Shown piece by piece: positions 59,024 through 64,000 of a stretch of 64,000 bases of DNA. The DNA is from Bacteroidales bacterium (GTDB lineage Bacteria; Bacteroidota; Bacteroidia; Bacteroidales; JAADJA01). Below the pieces are notes generated by a model. The model was not told the DNA's origin. It searched no databases and worked only from the letters and a program-made list of their open reading frames with translations. Both the position numbers and the translations under genes were made by a program. Location: NCBI GenBank assembly GCA_020052415.1, contig JAGVPB010000042.1:124001-188000 (forward strand), written 5' to 3'. The number at the start of each line of letters is the position of its first letter. Position 1 is the first letter of the stretch.

Positions 59024-62000
59024 ATGAAAAAAATAACACAATTAAAACAGCGCAACGTCAGCCTGTTAATTGGAATGGCCATTTTATTGTCATCCATGGT
59101 ATTTTCAAACAGTCTTTTTGCCGGAAAAGGCAAAGAAACCGATAAAAAAAGCGACACAATAAAATCCGACCAGGTAAGCGGATTAAAATTCCGGAGTATT
59201 GGGCCTGCTTTTACTTCAGGCAGGATAGCCGATTTTGCGGTGAATCCGAAAAACCACAGCGAATATTATGTAGCTGCCGCTTCAGGTCATATCTGGAAAA
59301 CGACCAATAACGGCACTACCTTCGAACCTGTGTTTGATAAATATGGAGCTTATTCGATCGGGTGCCTTGCTATGGATCCTAAAAATCCTAACGTGGTTTG
59401 GGCAGGCACCGGCGAAAACAACCATCAGCGTGCTTTGGGTTACGGAGACGGCGTTTACAAAACTGTTGACGGCGGTAAATCTTGGAAAAACATGGGACTG
59501 AAAGAATCCCGGCAGATTGGAATGATCGCAATTGATCCCCGAAACACAAATGTCGTTTATGCAGCAGCCGAAGGTTCCGTTTGGGGTCCGGGCGGCGACC
59601 GTGGCCTCTACAAAACTGCGGATGGTGGCGCTACCTGGGAAAAAGTATTGAATATCAGCGAGCATACCGGAGTGAATAACGTTGTGATTCACCCGACTAA
59701 TCCGGACATCCTGTTTGCAACATCCGAGCAGCGAAGAAGGCATGTGCATACAAAGATCGGAGGAGGACCGGAAACAGCTGTTTATAAATCAGAAGATGCC
59801 GGCAAAAACTGGCGCAAGCTCGAATCCGGAATACCGGCAGCAGATAAAGGTGGTATGGGAATAGCAATATCGCCGGTAAACCCGGATGTGGTTTATATAA
59901 TCATGGAAGCTGCTACGGACAACAGCGGGTTTTACAGATCAGACGACCTGGGAGAATCCTGGAAAAAGATGAGCGATCATAGTGAAAGCGGTCAATATTA
60001 CAACGAAATTTATTGCGACCCGGTTAATGCCGATAAGGTTTATTCAATGGAAACAGTTTCGTCATATACTGTTGACGCTGGTAAAACATGGAAGAATATT
60101 GGAAATAACGACAGACACGTTGACGACCATGCATTCTGGATTGATCCTGACGACGTAAAGCATTTTATGATTGGTGGCGATGGAGGTGTTTATGAAACTT
60201 TTGACGCAGGAGCAACCTATATTCATAAAACAAATCTTCCGGTAACTCAATTTTACCGTGTCGCTGTTGACAACACCGAGCCATTTTACTGGGTTTATGG
60301 CGGAACACAGGATAACAGCAGCTTTGGCGGGCCTTCCAGAAATCTTAACAGCGACGGTGTTTCGGCAAGCGAATGGGTAACTACTTTGGGAGGTGATGGC
60401 TTTTTTCAGGCCATAGAACCAACCAACCCTGACATCGTATATTCCGCTTATCAGTATGGTAATATATACAGGTATGATAAGAAAAGCGGTGAACTGATCA
60501 ATATAAAACCACAACCCCGGAAAGGCGAAGAAACGTACAAATGGAACTGGAATACTCCTTTCATTTTAAGCCCGCATTCAGGTACAAGACTTTATATGGG
60601 TGCAAATAAAATATTCAGGTCCGACGACAGGGGACAATCCTGGAAGGTGATCAGCGATGATATTACAGCAAAGATAGACCGCAACACATGGCCTGTTATG
60701 GACAGATATTGGGGTGTGGATGCTGTTGCAAAAGATGTTTCTACTTCTCTGTACGGAATGGCTATTTCGCTGGAAGAATCTCCAGAAAAGGAAAACCTGA
60801 TTTACGTTGGCACCGATGATGGATTAATACAAGTGACTGAAGATGCCGGTGCAAACTGGTCAAAAACAGATAAGTTTCCGGGTGTGCCCGAAAACACATA
60901 CGTCAGCGATATTCTCGCATCAAAGTTTGATGAAAATATTGTATTTGCCTCTTTTGATAATATTCTCAGGGACGATTTCAAACCGTATTTGCTGAAAAGC
61001 ACCGATAAAGGAAAAACATGGATTTCCATAGCAGGTAATCTTCCTGAAAAAGGAACGGTTCATACCATACAACAGGATTTCATCAATCCCGATCTATTGT
61101 TTGTGGGAACCGAGTTCGGCTGCTTCTTTACCGTTGATGGAGGTAAAATCTGGACACAGATTAAGTCGGGCATACCTGCGGTTTCGGTTAAGGATATAGC
61201 CATTCAGCAAAGAGAAAGTGATCTGGTTTTAGCTACCTTCGGGCGCGGTTTTTATATTCTTGATGATTATTCTCCTCTGAGGCAGATCAACAGAAAGTTT
61301 CTTGATTCCACCGCTTATATTTTTCCTGTAAAAGATGCATTGATGTACGTGCAGAAAAGAAGAGGAGGATATGGCAGCGGATCGAATATTTATATTGCCG
61401 AAAATCCGCCATTTGGTGCAACTTTTACTTATTACATCAAAGAATCACCTAAGACATTAAAAGGGATCAGGCAGGAAAAAGAAAAAGATCTTGTTAAAGA
61501 TAAAAAACCTATACCGATTCCATCGCTTAACGAATTGAGAGCTGAAGCCAATGAAATAAAACCATATCTTATCTTTACAATTACTGATAATGATGGGAAT
61601 ATTGTAAGAAAACTTACCTGCGAAATCAACGAGGGAATTAACAGAATTTCATGGAATTTAAGGTATCCGGCAACATCGCCGGTAAAAGTTGATGATGTTA
61701 AATTCGATCCGCTCGCGATGGGTGGTGACGGCATGTATGTTTTACCCGGCAAATATTTTGTTTCGCTGGCGCAATTTGTAAGAGGTGAGATCACACAACT
61801 GGTTGAACCTGTTGAATTCATTACAAAACCCTTGAATAATACCACACTTCCTGCTGAAGACAGGGCCGGCCTGGTAGCATTTCAGAAAAAATTAGCTGAA
61901 TTGGGAAGGATTGTCAGGGGAACGGAAAATCTGGCCAATGAAATTCAGGACAGGATAAAAAGCGATAAACAGGCGGCTCAGAGAACTCCCGGCACACCGC

Positions 62001-62341
62001 AGGAACTTATGGACAGGATTGTGAAAGTGGAAACTGCTATGGACGATATACTTTGGAAATTCAATGGTCAAAGGCCAAAGGCAAGCGAAGAAGAAAACCT
62101 TCCGGCCATACCCTCAATAAACGACAGGTTAAATTCAATTGTTTGGATACATTGGAGTTCAACCTCTGCAGTCACACAGACACAACTTGATGGTTATGAT
62201 ATTCTGAAAGAAGAATTTCCACCGGTATTAAATGAATTGAAAAGCATATATGAAAATGAACTTCCTGCCATCGAGAAAGAGCTTGAAAGTATTGGAGCGC
62301 CATGGACGCCGGGAAGGATACCGGTGTGGGATTTGGATTAA
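59024..62341 (+). CDS. Secreted BNR/sortilin-like beta-propeller protein
   Basis: From the ATG at 59024 the protein has about 1105 residues; a TTG at 58982 and an ATG at 59015 upstream would only lengthen the N-terminus before the signal peptide. After the signal (about 1-33) come two beta-propeller regions (about 50-760) made of BNR/VPS10-type repeats such as GHIWKTTNNGTTFEPV, GVYKTVDGGKSWKNM, GLYKTADGGATWEKV and VYKSEDAGKNWRKL. A beta-sandwich region (about 770-930) and a helical C-terminal part (about 935-1105) follow. The whole chain matches a large Bacteroidota family annotated only as glycosyl hydrolase or sortilin-like. No catalytic residues were recognised, so an enzymatic role is not claimed. 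Confidence 0.8.
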   Translation: MKKITQLKQRNVSLLIGMAILLSSMVFSNSLFAGKGKETDKKSDTIKSDQVSGLKFRSIGPAFTSGRIADFAVNPKNHSEYYVAAASGHIWKTTNNGTTFEPVFDKYGAYSIGCLAMDPKNPNVVWAGTGENNHQRALGYGDGVYKTVDGGKSWKNMGLKESRQIGMIAIDPRNTNVVYAAAEGSVWGPGGDRGLYKTADGGATWEKVLNISEHTGVNNVVIHPTNPDILFATSEQRRRHVHTKIGGGPETAVYKSEDAGKNWRKLESGIPAADKGGMGIAISPVNPDVVYIIMEAATDNSGFYRSDDLGESWKKMSDHSESGQYYNEIYCDPVNADKVYSMETVSSYTVDAGKTWKNIGNNDRHVDDHAFWIDPDDVKHFMIGGDGGVYETFDAGATYIHKTNLPVTQFYRVAVDNTEPFYWVYGGTQDNSSFGGPSRNLNSDGVSASEWVTTLGGDGFFQAIEPTNPDIVYSAYQYGNIYRYDKKSGELINIKPQPRKGEETYKWNWNTPFILSPHSGTRLYMGANKIFRSDDRGQSWKVISDDITAKIDRNTWPVMDRYWGVDAVAKDVSTSLYGMAISLEESPEKENLIYVGTDDGLIQVTEDAGANWSKTDKFPGVPENTYVSDILASKFDENIVFASFDNILRDDFKPYLLKSTDKGKTWISIAGNLPEKGTVHTIQQDFINPDLLFVGTEFGCFFTVDGGKIWTQIKSGIPAVSVKDIAIQQRESDLVLATFGRGFYILDDYSPLRQINRKFLDSTAYIFPVKDALMYVQKRRGGYGSGSNIYIAENPPFGATFTYYIKESPKTLKGIRQEKEKDLVKDKKPIPIPSLNELRAEANEIKPYLIFTITDNDGNIVRKLTCEINEGINRISWNLRYPATSPVKVDDVKFDPLAMGGDGMYVLPGKYFVSLAQFVRGEITQLVEPVEFITKPLNNTTLPAEDRAGLVAFQKKLAELGRIVRGTENLANEIQDRIKSDKQAAQRTPGTPQELMDRIVKVETAMDDILWKFNGQRPKASEEENLPAIPSINDRLNSIVWIHWSSTSAVTQTQLDGYDILKEEFPPVLNELKSIYENELPAIEKELESIGAPWTPGRIPVWDLD

Positions 62342-62350
62342 CGGGTTCTA

Positions 62351-62406
62351 TTCCCCCTTTGAAGAACCTGTCCCGCCAAAGGCGGGAGGGCAGGGGGATG
62401 TAACTA
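62351..62406. repeat. Left inverted repeat of the DUF559 cassette
   Basis: The sequence TTCCCCCTTTGAAG (62351-62364) and GGGAGGGCAGGGGGATGTAA (to about 62403) are the two halves of a motif found inverted on the other side of the DUF559 remnant. They are split here by a short insert with a CCCGCC-AAA-GGCGGG hairpin (62372-62386). Confidence 0.6.
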
Positions 62407-62412
62407 AATTTT

Positions 62413-62673
62413 ATGGCAAAAAATGTTATTATTCCATATCATCCAAAGTTATGGACCTTTGCAAGGTATTTAAGAAACAACAGCACCTTATCCGAGATTC
62501 TGTTGTGGAAACAAATCAAGAATAAAGCCTTTGGAGTTGAGTTTCACCGTCAGGTACCCATGGATGAATTTATTCAGGTTATCAGATTTGATGATCATGA
62601 GGTAAAAAATAATATGTTCAGTGTACTTTTGGAAATTCAGCATAAAATTGAAGAAATTGAAAATTCAAAATAA
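62413..62673 (+). pseudogene. DUF559 endonuclease-like gene with an internal in-frame deletion
   Basis: The 86-residue frame keeps both ends of a DUF559 (very-short-patch-repair-like) protein. The N-terminus reads IIPYHPKLWTFARYLRNNSTLSEILLWKQIKN and FHRQVPMDEFI; the C-terminus reads VIRFDDHEVKNNMFSVLLEIQ. In full-length relatives about 35-40 residues lie between these parts, including the VDFYCK and AIEIDG strands with the acidic active-site residues; here they are absent and the two ends join in frame. The product is therefore expected to be inactive. The gene sits between inverted repeats, as DUF559 genes in Bacteroidota often do (recollection). A translated but catalytically dead small protein cannot be ruled out. 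Confidence 0.7.
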
Positions 62674-62689
62674 CATCCCTTTAACTAAG

Positions 62690-62722
62690 AACATCCCCCC
62701 AACCCCCTTCAAAGGGGGAGTG
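62690..62722. repeat. Right inverted repeat of the DUF559 cassette
   Basis: ACATCCCCCCAACCCCC (62691-62707) and TTCAAAGGGGGAGTG (to 62722) form the reverse complement of the left repeat. The end of this repeat overlaps the presumed GTG start of the following NamZ-like gene and places GGGGGA right before it. Confidence 0.6.
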
Positions 62723-63922
62723 AAGCCAGAAATTTCAATCATCTTTTGGATAGTCATTTTTCATGTGGTTACTCAATGGAGTTGCATTATTGCTCAAGAG
62801 ATCAAAAACCCAATTATTGTAGGCTCAGAGCGTATGGAAACATATTTCCCTTTGCTTCAAAATAAACGTTTGGGAGTGGTTGCTAATCAAACCTCACTCA
62901 TTGTTGGGATTCATCTTGTGGATACGCTGATATCTTCAGGATTTGACCTGGTAAGGATATTTGCTCCCGAGCATGGTTTTCGCGGTGAAGCCGGTGCCGG
63001 AGAAGAAATAATTGACGGAGCGGATAAAAAAACAGGCATACCTGTCATTTCTCTCTACGGTAAAAACAAAAAACCAAATGCTGAGGATCTTCAGGAAATA
63101 GATGTCTTACTTTTCGACATCCAGGATGTTGGAGTAAGGTTCTATACCTATATTTCAACCCTTGCATTAGTCATGGAAAGCTGTGCAGAAAATAATATTC
63201 CATTAATAGTCCTCGACCGCCCGAATCCTCACGGAGACTATGTTGACGGTCCGGTACTCAAATCCGGATTCACATCATTCGTCGGGATGCATCCGGTACC
63301 GATCGTTTATGGAATGACCATCGGCGAATACGCGATGATGGTAAACGGGGAACGTTGGTTAAAGGATAGCCTGAAATGCGATCTTACTGTAATTCCGTGT
63401 CAAAATTATGACCACAATACCCGATATGTCCTCCCGGTTCCTCCCTCACCCAACTTACCCAACGATATAGCCATTCAGCTTTACCCTTCTCTTTGCCTTT
63501 TTGAAGGAACTATCGTTAGCGTTGGCAGGGGAACGGATATGCCGTTCCAGGTGATCGGTCATCCGGATTATGTTATTGGCAGCTTTATTTTCGTACCGGA
63601 AGATAAACCGGGAAAGGCCATGGATCCGCCTTATGAAGGCGCCGAATGTTTGGGGTTTTCTTTACAGTCATTTGGACAAGAAATTGAGAAAGACCGGAGG
63701 CTTCATTTAACCTGGCTTTGCGATATGTATCATTTTTTTAACATTATAAATAAACCTGATTTTTTCAATTCATTTTTCGACAAGCTTGCCGGCAGCGACC
63801 AGCTTAGGCTTCAGATTTTGGCAGATAAGACCGAAACTGAAATACGCCAAAGCTGGGAAGATGATATTTCAGTATTTTTGGTTATGAGAAAAAAATATTT
63901 ACTTTACCCCGATTTTAAATGA
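62720..63922 (+). CDS. NamZ-like exo-beta-N-acetylmuramidase (DUF1343, GH171)
   Basis: The protein of about 400 residues matches DUF1343, the family of NamZ, which releases N-acetylmuramic acid from the non-reducing end of peptidoglycan fragments. Visible marks are GVVANQTSL, the catalytic-glutamate motif APEHGFRGEAGAG, DVLLFDIQDVGVRFYTYISTL, LDRPNPHGDYVDGP and GRGTDMPFQVIG. A hydrophobic export segment (IIFWIVIFHVVTQWSCIIAQE) precedes the domain. The GTG at 62720 is chosen because it directly precedes this signal; upstream in-frame codons from 62621 only translate the DUF559 remnant and its repeat. There is no ATG before the mature domain, so the native start may have been altered by the repeat. 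Role: cell-wall turnover or recycling in the periplasm. Confidence 0.82.
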   Translation: MKPEISIIFWIVIFHVVTQWSCIIAQEIKNPIIVGSERMETYFPLLQNKRLGVVANQTSLIVGIHLVDTLISSGFDLVRIFAPEHGFRGEAGAGEEIIDGADKKTGIPVISLYGKNKKPNAEDLQEIDVLLFDIQDVGVRFYTYISTLALVMESCAENNIPLIVLDRPNPHGDYVDGPVLKSGFTSFVGMHPVPIVYGMTIGEYAMMVNGERWLKDSLKCDLTVIPCQNYDHNTRYVLPVPPSPNLPNDIAIQLYPSLCLFEGTIVSVGRGTDMPFQVIGHPDYVIGSFIFVPEDKPGKAMDPPYEGAECLGFSLQSFGQEIEKDRRLHLTWLCDMYHFFNIINKPDFFNSFFDKLAGSDQLRLQILADKTETEIRQSWEDDISVFLVMRKKYLLYPDFK

Positions 63923-63963
63923 AAGATTTCAGGTCAGTAATTATTTATTACATGTTAAATTGT

Positions 63964-64000
63964 ATGAAGAAGGTTTTACTTTTTGCCTTGATATCAGTGA
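63964..64000 (+). CDS. Start of a further exported protein (runs off the window)
   Basis: After the NamZ-like gene an open frame begins MKKVLLFALISV at 63964 and continues past the window edge. The sequence looks like the start of a signal peptide. In-frame ATGs also exist at 63952 and at 63919, the latter overlapping the NamZ stop as ATGA, so the two genes are probably translated from one transcript. Only about 12 residues are visible and no function can be given. Confidence 0.5.
   Translation, partial: MKKVLLFALISV

Noticed and set aside
59282-62525. Several open frames of 75-155 codons in other frames over the BNR-like gene and its 3' end
   Set aside because: They are shadows of the long repeat-rich coding frame and lack conserved features.
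62621-62719. N-terminal extension of the NamZ-like gene from a GTG start
   Set aside because: The extension overlaps the DUF559 remnant in another frame and translates its inverted repeat, so it is unlikely to be native protein.

Overview
The window looks like a chromosomal segment of an uncultured or environmental member of the Bacteroidota. Three things point there: two complete SusC/SusD pairs, four secreted proteins ending in a type A T9SS-like C-terminal sorting domain, and perfect TAnnTTTG boxes (the -7 element of the Bacteroidota primary sigma factor) ahead of many genes. No rRNA, tRNA, CRISPR array, prophage or complete insertion sequence was seen. All positions and family calls come from reading the sequence by eye; no database search was run.

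Layout. 1-4.7 kb: a partial DUF6913-like gene and a flavin reductase on the minus strand, then a membrane nucleotide cyclase, an HD-domain phosphohydrolase and a two-domain universal stress protein. 4.9-8.2 kb: a secreted protein with two FISUMP domains, then two tiny paralogous ORFs. 8.2-17.7 kb: mainly housekeeping and small operons: ligA with a GT-C glycosyltransferase, a SagB-type nitroreductase with a phosphopantetheinyl transferase and a patatin, a secreted papain-like protease, and holB. 17.9-43.3 kb: a large composite glycan-utilisation region. It holds a T9SS-secreted GH13, a SusE/SusD/SusC set (minus strand), then GH53-GH2-GH53-GH13 (plus strand), a 1125-residue secreted protein with many carbohydrate-binding modules (minus), a second SusC/SusD pair (plus) and a small starch-binding-like T9SS protein. 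The enzymes predict use of beta-1,4-galactan (GH53 + GH2) and alpha-glucan (two GH13). No regulator of the SusR, HTCS or ECF type is present in the window.

43.5-57 kb: two giant paralogous surface proteins (about 2320 and 1916 residues) with GEVED domains, long beta-helix-like regions and the same C-terminal module. 57-64 kb: dodecin and a divergent FAD dehydrogenase, a large BNR/sortilin-like beta-propeller protein, a decayed DUF559 cassette between inverted repeats, a NamZ-like (DUF1343) exo-muramidase, and the start of a further secreted protein.

The most interesting unexplained signal is a module of about 220 residues (an LEGxFNGxxMNT-type start, an IVDWVLIELR-type core and a dockerin-like tail). 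It occurs in four otherwise unrelated secreted proteins of the window. It is C-terminal in three of them, in place of a recognisable T9SS sorting domain, and may be an alternative surface-anchoring or assembly module. Secondary signals are the tandem tiny paralogs at 7.7-8.2 kb, the DUF559 element whose repeat seems to supply the start region of namZ, and several degenerate intergenic palindromic repeats.
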